Origin: Smittia aterrima
Lineage: Eukaryota; Arthropoda; Insecta; Diptera; Chironomidae
Assembly (NCBI GenBank): GCA_033063855.1
Contig: CP093831.1
Coordinates: forward strand, 24,428,001-24,492,000
DNA: 64,000 nucleotides
Direction: 5' to 3'
Made by a program: the position numbers and the translations under genes. Numbering within the stretch: position 1 is the stretch's first letter; each line of letters starts with the position of its first letter. Positions 10,543 to 22,428 of this stretch are shown here, in pieces. Below the pieces are notes generated by a model. The model saw only the letters and a list, made by a program, of their open reading frames with translations, was not told where the DNA came from and ran no database searches.

Positions 10543-12611
10543 ATGTTTAGCAAAAAAGATTGTGTCATCATTGCATCTGTCGGTTACTTAGTGCTGATAA
10601 TGCTGAACAAATTTACTTCAGTGAAAAGGAATAACTCTCGCGATTTTTGCTACTATGGCAGTCCTTGCATTAGATTTTGCTGCAGAGATCAGAAAACATG
10701 TAACGCAACATTCTTAAAAGAAAACTTCAATGCCGACATAAATTCCGATCCAGAATACACGATTCAGAATATGAAAGATCTTGATTATAAAATTTTGTTT
10801 GGTGAACCGACATGTGGAAAAAGTCAAGTAAAAGATCAGAGCGAATGGAAGTTGGACAAAGTAAGCGCAATTGTAATAGGATCAATGACTACTCACGCTC
10901 AGTTTAGTGTTTTTTTTACATAAATTGCTTCTGGAGGCTTTAACTCACAATATATCGCTCAAGAAAAGAGTTAATTAGGTGAACAACTATATTTATAATT
11001 TTTTTGTATACTCAGAATTTCTCCGAGATGTCTTTAACATAGTTTAATTAAGCACGTAAGTTGGCTCTAAATCTGACTATTCGTGCGCCACTTTCGCCTC
11101 GTTAAAAAAAATGAGAAGCGAAACTTGAAAAATCCGTTAATTTAAACTAGGCTTTGACTTTTAGTCTAAGAAAGAACTCAATCTTTGTTTTCTTTCTTAA
11201 TGTTTTTCCTGAATTTCTTTGGCGGTGACATATCTTCGTGATCGTCAATCAAATTAAAAGAGATTTCAATGTAAACAAACTTTTGTGTAAAAAAATTAAC
11301 GTTTTATTTCAAAAAATATTTCGCATCACTCAATTCTTCGATTTTTTATTTGCGTTTTGAAAGTTGCTTTGAAGCTAACGCTATAAAAAGTTAATTATAC
11401 TACGGTCGGAAATTTTAAAGCCAGTTTCAGAAAAAGAAATAATTAAAGCATCAAAACAAAAAAACACAAAAAAATTAGCTGCTTAGGGAAGCTTGTTATT
11501 ACGAGTTGAAAACTAGTGGCGCACGAGTAGTCACGATTTTGCTATGAGCGTGAGTAGTCATTGACCCTAATTTGAAAATTTGTTTTGAATTTACATTCAA
11601 CAGGATGGCGAAATATTCATTGATGGATTCTATCGAAAACAAGAAGAATATTGTTTCCAAGACTTATCAGACGGCAATGGCTCAGTCTCTTTTGAACTTC
11701 ACGTCTGCGAATCTGGAAAAGATTTTCGATTCATTATTGACGTTTCTGGTTGGTTATTTCATTGATTTCTTTTAAAAATCTGTTTTTAATTTCTAACAAA
11801 TTTCTTTCAGTTATGATAATTTCTGTTCTTTTGCTGATATCAACAATTTTGTTTTATGTTTTTTGCAAAGAAATCCGAAAAAGTCTTAGCGGCAAAATCG
11901 AATTCTCTCTCGTTATCTGTGCACTTCTTAGTTCTACCTTTATTTCCTTTTTGGCACTCGATATTTTAAGATCCTTGCGACAAATTGCAGGATTTTCATT
12001 TTATTATTCTTTCCTCTTTACTTTAACGTCGATGGCATTATTGAATTTTGATGTTTGGTGGACAACAAGGTGAGTCAAATCAGTTAAAATATTTGAAAAA
12101 ATATCAGAAATTTTTAGGAAACAACAAGAAACATCGGATGGAGCTAAGAGATTCAAGTTTTATTGCTTTTACGTCTTTGGAATGGTTTTCATGAGGATTT
12201 TGACTTCATTAGCAGAAGGTTTTGTTTTCTATCAATTGATTGAGAATATCTGGATGAGCATTATCCTCTTGAACGTGGCCTTTTATTTAGTTTTCTTTGT
12301 GATGGCTTCAGTAATTTTATTTCGATTGTCACGATCAGCAAACTTCTCTAATCACAGTTGGTTAGAAGTTCAGTTGGAAAGGCAAGAATTAATTTTAATG
12401 GAAAAATGTATTTTTCGATAATCGCAATCTCTTTAGGTTTTGGATCAACGCACAACATTTCGCCATTCTGATTATAACCTTTACAATGAAAGCGAACTCG
12501 AATAAAATTGACATAATCCCTGATATCACAATTTGCTTTTCCGCTTTATTGTTGTTCATCATTTTTGTGACCAAGAAAGAGAATCGAAGGATTTTGATGA
12601 ACAAACATTGA
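10543..12611 (+). CDS. Methuselah-like GPCR, copy 5 (MITE in intron 1)
   Basis: Exons 10543-10860, 11604-11748, 11811-12069, 12118-12381 and 12437-12611 give 386 aa. It is the most diverged of the intact copies. Intron 1 is 743 bp instead of about 60 because a 689-bp transposon-like element lies in it. Intron 4 uses a GC donor at 12382. The C-terminal tail is shorter than in the other copies: a small deletion changes the frame after NRRIL and brings a TGA, removing roughly 15 residues behind helix 7. All seven helices are kept, so it may still be functional. Confidence 0.8.
10879..11567. mobile_element. MITE, TA target duplication, in intron 1 of GPCR copy 5
   Basis: The ends are inverted repeats: GGATCAATGACTACTCACGC at the left, and the complement of GGGTCAATGACTACTCACGC at the right. 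TA occurs on both sides (10877-10878 and 11568-11569). Copies 1 and 3 carry the uninserted site gtaataatttgaaaa with a single TA, which fixes the ends exactly. A second, subterminal inverted repeat (cgtgcgccact) lies inside. There is no coding capacity. TA duplication suggests mobilisation by a Tc1/mariner-type transposase; this is inferred, not seen. Confidence 0.88.
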
Positions 12612-13233
12612 GAAGCAATCCGGCACGAAATGTCATCGGGATTTCAATATCATAGCAAAGTTTAATCGCATTTAAGTTTGAAAGAGAATAACAAAAAAAG
12701 AAGAATCTTTTTAGAAGATAACAAATTTAAATTTTAAATCATGTTTTTATTTGAAATTTATATAAAATGAAATAAAATAATTTATTTAAAAACTCCAATT
12801 TATATTTAATTTATAGATTATTTAAATCCAAAAATTTCAATTTAATAATTTTAAGTAAATTTATATTTCCATGAAAATAACAGCGTCCAGAATTTTCCAT
12901 GCGAGCTCTTCGACAAACATTCATTTTCATTCATGAGTAAATGAACAATCCACAAAAATCCCTTTGGATTACTTGATACGCGAACGGAGAATCTCATCAG
13001 AAGGAAATCCTTAAACAAAATTACAATTTCTACCTTGGATAGAATTTTGATCTGAAATTTAAATTTTCAAGACTTTTCTTGTTAAACTTCGAGTTTTCTT
13101 AATTTATTTTAAAACTCGTTTTCTTCCAGAAAATTATTGCGCGACAAGAAATCGTTAAAAAGTCAAGCCACGTGCTGATTTTAAGATTTAAAAATTTGAA
13201 ATGTCCGCGATGAAAACGTCGATGGGAGCTCGT
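12612..13233. other. intergenic, AT-rich
   Basis: 3' flank of the receptor array, very AT-rich between 12700 and 12870 with candidate poly(A) signals (aaataaaat). No reading frame or repeat worth naming was seen. The right edge holds the initiator of the next gene. Confidence 0.5.
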
Positions 13234-13239
13234 TCAGTT
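13234..13239 (+). promoter_or_regulatory. initiator (TCAGTT) of distal choline kinase promoter
   Basis: TCAGTT in the context cgTTCAGTTcgc lies about 235 bp before the candidate first exon at 13469. No TATA box was seen nearby. Motif evidence only. Confidence 0.35.
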
Positions 13240-13468
13240 CGCAGTTCATTTTGAAATTTTGGTTGTGATAAGGCTTCAATTCAAGACTTCTTTAAATTAA
13301 ATACATTTGCGCTTGAAGTAGTTAATGTGGTTATTACGAAAATTCTTCACTCAGATAGTAAAAGATTGTTGAAGTAGACGGTTTACAAAGTAGAGCTTGC
13401 CAAGTTAAATTCCTCATTTCGCATCGATTTTTCCTTTTACTGCTTTCTAAAATTTTGTTTTTCCGACG

Positions 13469-13486
13469 ATGATTAGTTTAATTAAG
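13469..13486 (+). CDS. alternative first coding exon of choline kinase (distal)
   Basis: ATG ATT AGT TTA ATT AAG is followed directly by a good donor (GTAAAT). It ends in phase 0, as required by the exon at 14479. This would replace the N-terminus MNSSKLQT with MISLIK. It has its own upstream initiator. The exon is tiny, so the call rests on phase, splice site and promoter word together. Confidence 0.4.
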
Positions 13487-13763
13487 GTAAATTACGGGAT
13501 CAGTTATCAGTGATCCCCTTCGTCAGCCTGAAAAGCGTGTAAATGAAGATATTCGCGGATATTTCGAATGTTTAATCAATTCGTATCAACTTGAAAATCC
13601 TAAAAGAAAAAGAAGACTTTGGTTCGTTTCTATTGGAAAACCTTGAAAGATTAAATTTCTGCTCATTTGCGTATAATCAAACGCAATGTGCCTTTGACGC
13701 AGTTCTCTCGCTAGTTTGTTGTTTTTTGCGATTGAAATACTTCGGAGAATAATAACCGGTCAT

Positions 13764-13770
13764 TATAAAA
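13764..13770 (+). promoter_or_regulatory. TATA box of proximal choline kinase promoter
   Basis: TATAAAA lies about 107 bp upstream of the ATG at 13877, and a TCAAGTC-like initiator follows about 35 bp downstream. Motif evidence only. Confidence 0.4.
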
Positions 13771-13876
13771 TCGACATTTGAAACGCACGTAGCAAAGCTT
13801 TGCGATCAAGTCTGTTAATCCATTCTCAATCCACTGCTCAATAGATTCAGACGAAAGTGTAAAAAGATCGCTCGCA

Positions 13877-16183
13877 ATGAACAGTTCAAAGTTACAAACG
13901 GTAAAAGGCTTTTAATTGATTTTCTTTCATCACTTCGCTTTATATTGATTGGCGACTCCATCAATCGATTAACCAATCGCTTCTTCACCGCCCGCTAAAA
14001 ATAAACAAAACATTACAAATCTTCACGTGCTTCACAAACATCATCTATTGCAAAATTTTACGAGCATTGCAGCAGGTTGTAAGTGTGACGCATGCTCAAA
14101 AATATTTTTACGAGGAAGAAGGTCGATACGAGTTGGCAATCTATTGGCTAGAGAGTGAAATATTAAAAGAGAATTCGCAACAAAAAAAATCAAGGATCAG
14201 TGTAATCGAACTTCCTCGTTCGGAATTAATATTTTTTTCCACGTCGCCTATTGCCTTGTGAAGTATTCAACTTCAAGTAATTTAAATAATTCTTGGTGTG
14301 GCTAACGAACAAGCTTCTTTCTTTGTTTCTAGAAATTTCTTTTATCATATTTCTAAAGTTTATTATTTGCCGATCAATGCTTATTCTGTGTCATAAATAA
14401 TTTCTTCTAATTTCTGTATGATTGAAGTGGAAAATTACTTTTCTTTCGCAAGCTAACGTAATCTTTAATTACTTGTAGGCTACTAAGTCTCAAAGCGAAA
14501 TGCGCGACGTCGCTACGAGAATCTGTCGTGAATATTTATCAGGCGCATGGAAAACAATCTCGTCAGAAGAAATACAAGTCAAGCGGATCAGGTAAATATG
14601 AGAAAAAAGTTATTTACGACGCAATTACGATTGCTCATGACGTTTATCTCTTTTTAGTGGAGGATTGTCAAACTTTTTGTATTATGTGAGCTTACCAGAA
14701 CCGAAGAAAGAAACATTGGGCACGGTTTCCACGAAGCGAACACGCAAGGACAGCTACAACCAAATCCTCGAGCCCACGCCATGCTCCGTTCTACTTAGAA
14801 TTTACGGCCAAACCCACGGCGAACATGCTCTCGAGACAATGCTGACCGAGTCCGTCGTTTTCACGCTGCTCAGCGAGCGACAGTTGGGTCCAAAGCTGCA
14901 CGGAATTTTCCCAGGCGGACGAATTGAGCAATACATTCCGGTGAGTGTGACACTCTGAGAGAAACTGGCGACAAATTGATTTCAATCAAGCTTTAATCGA
15001 GCGATACGTTGCGTCATCCACTTGAGCAATTTAAAACTATTTGTGACGTTTATTTCTTTATTGAATTTGTAGGCTCGTTCATTGAGAACCTCCGAGTTGG
15101 CTAACAACCAAATCTCCTTGAAAATTGCGGAGAAAATGAGTGAGATCCACTCTTTAGATATTCCCGTTTCCAAGGAGCCTGATTGGCTATTCCTTACATT
15201 GAACAGATGGCTCAACAATGTAGACACGATCATGAACGACATCAAAAACAACAACAACAACAAAGGTGATGATGAAGAATCGATTTCCATGAAGTTAAGC
15301 AAAATTGATTTTCGTAAGGAGATGCAATGGCTGAAGAAAGTGATCGAGACGGAAGCGTATCCGGTTACATTTTGTCACAATGACTTGCAAGAGGGAAATA
15401 TTTTGTTCAGACAAAGCAACTTCTCACCTTCCGAGACGTCTGACCCCGATTTAACCACACTCGAAGATTTATCGCCGCTTCTTATCTCATCGTCAACGAC
15501 CGAAAAGCTTCAAGATTTAACGCCGCTCAATGGGAATTCAAGGAAAAGGTCATTGCCTGACAACAGCCTTGATAGTGACCTCATAGATAGCAGCACAAGT
15601 GGCGACGATGGATTCAGTGACATCACAACAAGCGATGAGCCCGAACTCATGATCATTGACTTTGAATATTGCGCATACAACTATCGTGCTTTTGATATTG
15701 CCAATCATTTTCTAGGTGAGTTGGTCAAGTTCAACATTGCAAACTAAGTTCGTAACGATTTCATTTCCAGAGTGGACCTACGATTATACAAACGAAACGT
15801 TTCCTTACTTCTATCACAAGAGAGAATGTTATCCGACGGCAAAGCAAATGGATGACTTCATCACTGTGTACTTAAGCCGAATGAACAACGAAGTGCCAAC
15901 TAACGAAATGAAGAAGCAATTGTTGGAGGAGATCGCGCTGTTCACACTTGCCTCGCACATGTTCTGGGGAATTTGGGGAATTGTGAACATTCATCAAGAC
16001 ATTGAGTTCGGTTACTGGGTGAGTTGATTAAATTAAAACAATCTTGGCAATTGAAAATATCGAAATTATCTTCAGGACTATGCTAATCTTCGAATCAACG
16101 AGTACTTCTTAGCCAAAGCAAAATATTTTGAGTTGAAGCCTCACGCGCGAGACATCTGTGATTTGGATATGCGGCGCAAATAA
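13877..16183 (+). CDS. choline/ethanolamine kinase
   Basis: Exons 13877-13900, 14479-14591, 14658-14940, 15073-15715, 15771-16018 and 16076-16183 join to 472 aa. The enzyme phosphorylates choline (and perhaps ethanolamine) with ATP, the first step of the Kennedy pathway to phosphatidylcholine, in the cytosol. Family hallmarks are clear: GGLSNFLYYV (nucleotide loop), ERQLGPKLHGIFPGGRIEQY, the Brenner motif FCHNDLQEGNIL with the catalytic Asp, and the choline-kinase motif IDFEYCAYNYRAFDIANHF with the metal-binding Asp. An acidic, serine-rich insert of about 80 residues splits these two motifs and is longer than in vertebrate enzymes. It resembles choline kinase more than the dedicated ethanolamine kinase. 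A second first exon is possible at 13469. Confidence 0.92.
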
Positions 16184-17051
16184 TTTTTTTTGTCAATTGT
16201 AGTTAGTTATCTCAATGTGCTTAAGAGCGATCGATTGTGACTGATTCTTTAGATATCACAGATTTTACTAGAGTAAGTAAGGTTGATCGTAACATTGTCC
16301 AGTGAATCGATTGCAACAGAGTCAACTTGATGGTGATTTGCAACTTAGACTTAAATATATTTAAAGTGTGTGGAGCTGGCGTAAAGTTGATTCATTGGAT
16401 ATCATGAGACTAAGTAGACTCCTAACGATGATTTAACACATATTCGACAAAAAGTACCTTTGATCACTAACCAAAATAGATTTTAATCGTAACGATGCCT
16501 ATGAGACGAGTCAACGGCGAATCTTACTAAACCAATTCTATATCATATGCGAAATGTATGCCTCAGAAAACGAAGGACGAGAGAGATCGTGAAGAATGTG
16601 ATAATATCGTAAAGAACGCAATTTTTGAAATAATTTAAAACGCTTCACGAGATCGACGATATTTAAGCTTTCTAGGCTAAAAAAAATTTATTGATCGAAC
16701 ACAAGTTTTTATGTTGTAAAACTTTTTATTTAATTTAATAAAAACCTCTTAAATAAATAAAAGAAAATTGAGTTTTCATTTCAAAAGAAAAAGAAATTGA
16801 CGAGTCAGAAGAAAATTATGAGGAAAAACGCAAAGATGAAAGTCAAGGGCGAGGAGAAATACACAAAGCGATTATAGAATATTTGTGTTCACTGCTGAGC
16901 GGAGAAGAAAATCGTGTGAAAAGCGATCGATCAGCTTAATCCAATTTATTTTCGTTAGAAAAGATTTGAAATCGTTTGTCGGCGTTTCTTTGAAAGCGTT
17001 CAATTTGAGTTTGTAAACAAATCAGGAAATTCTTAATTTAAATCATTAATA
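16184..17051. other. choline kinase 3' UTR and intergenic
   Basis: AATAAA occurs at 16737-16742, with a second aaataaataaa a few bases on, placing the choline kinase 3' end about 560-580 bp after its stop. The remaining 300 bp lead into the next gene and show no distinct feature. Confidence 0.5.
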
Positions 17052-19757
17052 ATGGATTACGGGGAGGATTTCCGTCTTGTACAGACAACTATGACACATT
17101 GCAACGAGTTCGTGAAGAAATTTGAGAAGATTATCTTCTTTGGAGGTAAATTTTGGCTTTTGTTTACAAACTCATTTTCTTAAATTAATCGTTGAATAAT
17201 TTTATGACAGGCAATGAGGTTTATATCAAGGAAATCGCAATGAGGCTTCGAAACATTTTCTTATCAAAGTCATACACAGCAGATTGCGATGAGCTACGCA
17301 AAATAACTTTCCTTCTGATGATCAACACGGATGCTTCGTATTCTCGCGACTTGAATGAAGATTGCAATGTTTGTCATCTCTTAAACAACTTCCCGCAACT
17401 CTCAAAGTGCCTGCTTGTTCATCTTATTTGGGAATTGAAGCTTCAGAAATATTTCTACGAAGCGATTAAATATTCGCCTCCTTGGTTTATGCTGCAGTTC
17501 CTTCAAGAAGCAATCGACAGCTTACGTTTCTCAAAACCTCTGGAAGCTCTCACGCAAGTTCAGGAACTCGTCGAGTCAATATATCACAACATTTGTCGAA
17601 TGGACTACAAAGTCGTCAATGCGGATAAGCAAGTCGAACAGAAAATCATTCTCAACAAGCTTTACGAGCTCATCATGAGTCTTCTCAGGAACTTTAACAC
17701 TCCAAGCCTTGACGACGAGATCTCAAAGTCGAAGAATAAGTTGAAGGATTATTTGGGAAGATCCCTGAATATTCAGCTTACGATGATTCATAATTGTTTC
17801 GCAATGTTTAAAGCTAAACCAGCATTTGAAGTGGACGAGGAACTTACAATTTACAAACTGATGATTGAGAAGGAGCCAGAATTCGACAACAACAGTTCAA
17901 TGTACTCAGTCGTTGTTCAAGAATCATTGCAGAAGATAAACGTCGCATTACTCAATACACTTCAGAATAGCATAGTGAACATTACGATCGATGACTTTAT
18001 GTACTGGGTTGAGGTTGATATCGATGATCCCTCAACAGAAGACGAAGATCTTAAGCTCGACAATCTTCAAAAATCTGTGGCCAATCTGAGCTATCGATTG
18101 ATTTCGTTTATCAACGACAATATAGACTTTGAGCATAATGTAGTGAAACAGCTTGAAACGATTTCGATTAGGCCAAAGCCTCTGAATGAGATTGCAGCCG
18201 AAGCAACAGTCGGAACAGTTCTTGATAGAATCGAGACATCACCCAATAAAAGAATTTGGTTTGATGAGCTTTTGAACAGACCGGATACGCTTTACTTCAA
18301 CACAGAATGTCTTCAAACGATTATCGACAACATTTGCTTAGTAACGTTCAAAGATTTGATGAAAATACTCAACGATCATCAGCATCACGGAAACATGGAC
18401 AGAGAAGACGAAGTTCAAATTAAAGAAATATTTCGATTGGGAGGCGAACGACTTGACAATTCTGAGACTAAAGATTTTGTTGAAGAGTTGATTAGAGTTC
18501 TTGGCGTTGATTATCATTTACTTCACGACGACGAAGACTCCGGTTTTATGTCGGAGCTCACAAACTACTTCAACAAGCTGACACAAAGTTCAGTGGAGGA
18601 AAACAAAATGTGGAAACTTATTCTGCTCAACCCATCGCGATTCTACGAAAATTTACTTTCCAATACTTCTCAACAAGACAAAACACAAATCGTGATCATC
18701 CTCAAGATCTTGAGCGCAACGAGACCAATCACTGACGATTACTTGAAGAATATTGTGACGAATAATCTGGAATCAGCATCCGAGTCTTCAAAGTCACAAA
18801 ATCACATTTTCCTTTCTGGCTTGTTTAATCTCAATCTCATGGATCGCAAGGAATTCGTTCGAGAGTTGCTGATGGAAAATCTTGCTCAAGCAATGGCAAA
18901 TGAAAATCTTCCGATGCTGTCAATGTTGCTAAATACTTTGCGACAGATTTCAACGAAATTGAAGGTTGATGAGCTCGTTTCACCTCTCACCATTCTTCTC
19001 GCTCAGATCTTGGACAAATATCGTTGGGATCTCATTAACTTCAATCAACAAAATGAATCTATCGTAGAAACCTCCATTGAAATAATTCAAGATCTCGTTA
19101 AAACGATTCTAACTCAAGGCAATCAGAAGGACAAAGATTGGATTCTCAACAAGATCAAAGATTTAAAATTGACAACAAAATTTTATTTTCAAAAGCTCTC
19201 ACTCGAGAAAGGAGAAGCCATCACAACTTTTGATAAGTTCCTTCATCCAGAAGAGTTCGAAGCGTTGCCAAAAAGTAAAATCACGTCATTCCTCTGCGAG
19301 ACAATCGTTCGATGCACTTCCAAAGAGTTCAAATGGCTGATGACTAACAAGACACTTCAACAATTCGTTACCGATGCGCTCTTCGTCGTCACAGTAATTG
19401 TATCGAAGTCGCCAAATCAACAAGGAGCTTTGAATTGCTTGCATAAATGCGTTTCTGATTATGTCAAGACTGTTATGGTAAGCTCTTCTTAATTCATGAA
19501 AGGAAATCAATTAAAATCTTTATTCCATTTAGGATTCAATGATCCCGTCTCTGGAAGATGATGCAGCTAAGAAAGAAATCTTTAAAAACATTATGAGACT
19601 CATCAAGAATTTCCCACTGAGCTCTTATGAGGAACTAACGATCCTGTTCATCGATGTCTTGAAGACTTTCCAATGTTGTGAGAACTTTAACAACGAAATA
19701 ATTGATCTGCGCGAGTCAGAGTTGAAACGGATTTTGATGGAATGCGAAAATAGTTGA
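17052..19757 (+). CDS. large helical protein, not recognised
   Basis: Exons 17052-17145, 17211-19477 and 19533-19757 give 861 aa with phase-matched GT-AG junctions. I do not recognise the family. The sequence has no signal peptide or membrane segment. It is rich in Leu, Asn, Asp and Glu and reads as successive amphipathic helices of about 15-20 residues, as in an alpha-solenoid (HEAT/ARM-like) scaffold. A basic/acidic patch (SDDEDSGFMSEL-like, near residue 450) may be a loop. The start chosen is MDYGEDFRLVQ at 17052, since exon 1 ends in the phase needed by exon 2. Base composition and codon use look like the neighbouring housekeeping genes. Structure prediction would be the way to a family; possible roles such as a chromosome or cell-cycle scaffold are guesses only. 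Confidence 0.75.
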
Positions 19758-20011
19758 ACCAAAAAAATCAAATGTCATCGAAGCATGAAATAAAAGAAAT
19801 ATTCAACGCTAATCTTCTCGACTATCTAATGAATTAGGAAATTTAATGAAAACTCACATGACGAGTTTAACAACTTTTTTAAAAGCTACTGAGGCGAACC
19901 TTTTCGAGTGGAGAAAAAAAATCTAATTTTCAAATGTGCTGAAGTCTTCGGTTCGTTTTAGCGGAGCTTAACTAAATTATTCTTCAAGAATTTATAAATA
20001 AAGTGTTAATC

Positions 20012-22134
20012 ATGGAAGTAAGTGTGATAGACATCGCCAGTTCATGTAGAGCATGTCTTCAATCAACAAATGACCTTGTTTCGCTATTTGAACCGCTGTT
20101 CGAAGAATCAACGTTCTCAAAAGTTCTAACAAAAATTCTCACAAACATTAGCATCGTGAAAGGAGATAAATTGAGCGAATCGATTTGTAGCGAGTGTCGA
20201 ACAAATGCAATCAATTTCTACAAGTTCCAGGAAATGTGCGAAACTAATGACAGAAGAATTCGTACGCTGATCGACAGCGAAATAAAATTTGAGATCGACA
20301 ATACGATCAAAACAGAAGAAGGCAGCAGTGAAATTTTGCATGATGGACTGAGTCTAATTAGCAAGATCGAGGCTCAACTTGAAGTTGATTCTAATGATGT
20401 GATGTTAACCGAGTTAAAACCATTATCAGATGAATACGAATCGGAGCAAGAAGGTAGCAACGATAGTGATGAAGAATCGTCGTCAGAATCAGAAGAGGAT
20501 GCAGCTAAGTCTAGCAATTTTTATTGTGATTCATGCAATAAACACTTTAGCTCTAACCGGAAACTAGAGCGACATCTAAAGAATGTGCATCAAGAAAATA
20601 ATTGTAAATCGGCTGGATCAGAAGACAATGATAGTTCTTCCGGCGGTGACGATGAATCAACGAAAATTTTCACTTGCGATTCATGCCCGAAGACATTTAA
20701 AAAGCCATCGCTACTTGCCCGTCATATCAAAACACATGATCCCAATAAAAGGCCTCACGAATGTTCAAAATGCCAGAAACGCTTTCCATCGCAAGTCGCA
20801 CTTGTTCGACATGATATTTTACATTCAGAACTTGTAGAACGATCAAAGATCAATCGACCTGACCCTCAAGACTTTAGCTGTATTGTCTGTGGACGCACAT
20901 TCAAGTCTCCCGAGTCGCTGAGTTCTCACCTTAAAACTCATAAAAAGAAATCGCCTGAAAATCAAGAATACACCTGCAAATTGTGCCATGACGTTTTCCC
21001 AACATTCACCGATATCACAAGGCATTCGAAGAATCACATTGAAAATGCAACGCATCAATGTGCAATTTGCAACAAGTTATTAGTGGTTGGTGATGAACTG
21101 ATTGATCATTTCTTGCGACACAAAGGTATGAAGCCTCATCAGTGTCCAGTTTGTGAGAAATCCTTCTTGAAGCTTCACAAACTTAATGTTCATATGAGAA
21201 TTCATTCGGATGATAAAGTAAGTTAAGCTCTTTTTAATCTATAACATTTTGAAATAATCAATTTGCTTGTAGTTGAGCAGTTTTCTCTGCCCTGAATGTG
21301 GAAAAAGTCTATCAACAAACGAAAATCTGAAGCGGCATCTTATTAGACACACTGGAATTAAAGTGAGTATTAAACTTCTTCGATACTTGTTGACAGAAAA
21401 TAACTTCTTTTAATTTTTAGCCTTACGCCTGCTCGTTATGCCCATCAAGATTTGTATTCAAGTCAGGACTAACCAGTCACATGTCGACACATACCGGTCT
21501 CAAGCCTTTTATTTGCGGTAAACTCTCATAACAATGATAGATTATTCGAATATTAATTTAACTTTCTATTAGATATCTGCGGTTCATCATTCACAAAAAG
21601 CTCTTCACTTACCAAACATCATCGGATTCATACGGGCGAAGTGAGTACAACTTAATTAATAGAAGATTTCTGTTGTTTCAATGAATTTCTTTTTAGCGAC
21701 CTTACGTCTGTGAAGTGTGCGGAATGCGTTTCAACTCATCTGATCATGTTAAAAGACATATGCGAACGCATACTGGAGAAAGACCCTACAAGTGTCAGTA
21801 TTGTGATCGAAGTTATGCGCAATCTAACGATCTTTTAAAACATACAAGAATCCATGTTGGCGAGAACACTTATAAATGTAATCTCTGCACAGCAGCGTTT
21901 CGGCTACAAGCCCAGCTTCGTGAGCACTACCGAATACATTACGATGCTAGCAGTTTAACTCTTCGTTCTGATTCGCTTGATCAAAAGCCTTCCATGACAG
22001 AAATGGAGTTGATTGTCGAAGAACAGCAGAGAAGAGATCACGAACTCCAATTCGTACAGCAAATGATGAAGAGCGAGACCGACGATCTTATAAATGAGAA
22101 ACTTCTCTACAAGAAACAAAAGATAGACCAATGA
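20012..22134 (+). CDS. ZAD domain C2H2 zinc-finger protein (13 fingers)
   Basis: Exons 20012-21217, 21273-21362, 21421-21517, 21573-21640 and 21697-22134 give 632 aa. The N-terminus is a zinc-finger-associated domain (about residues 10-85) with the four zinc cysteines in CRAC and CSEC, the insect dimerisation module. A long acidic linker (SDEESSSESEEDAA) precedes finger 1. Thirteen C2H2 fingers follow, most with the spacing C-x2-C-x12-H-x3/4-H, and linkers of the TGEKP type in the last ones (TGERPYKC). The C-terminal tail is rich in Glu and Gln. It should be a nuclear DNA-binding factor; targets cannot be inferred. Drosophila has about a hundred ZAD genes and orthology is not clear. A 100-bp piece of its last exon is duplicated at 24867. 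Confidence 0.93.
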
Positions 22135-22428
22135 GAATTTTTATAATTTTTGGTAGTATTTGCAACAACAGGTTTATATGAGGAGATATTTGTAATTACT
22201 TGTAGTAAGAAGTAAGTGAACATTGTTTAGACCAGAAATAAATAAAAACACATTTAAACTGAAACTTAATGTTTTAAACTTTGGTCAAAAAAACCGTTAA
22301 TTCAAACGCGCGGGGTTTGTCAGAGTTTCGTGTGGACTTAGCACATTACTTCTTGTTCAAAGGCCAAAACAGAAGAAGAAGGAAAATTTGGTTTATCAAT
22401 TTAACTAATTTATAATAGGAGGTCCAAT

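Noticed and set aside
14067..14261. 64-codon frame in choline kinase intron 1
   Set aside because: No family resemblance, a poor coding pattern and no fitting splice sites; both candidate first exons splice over it.
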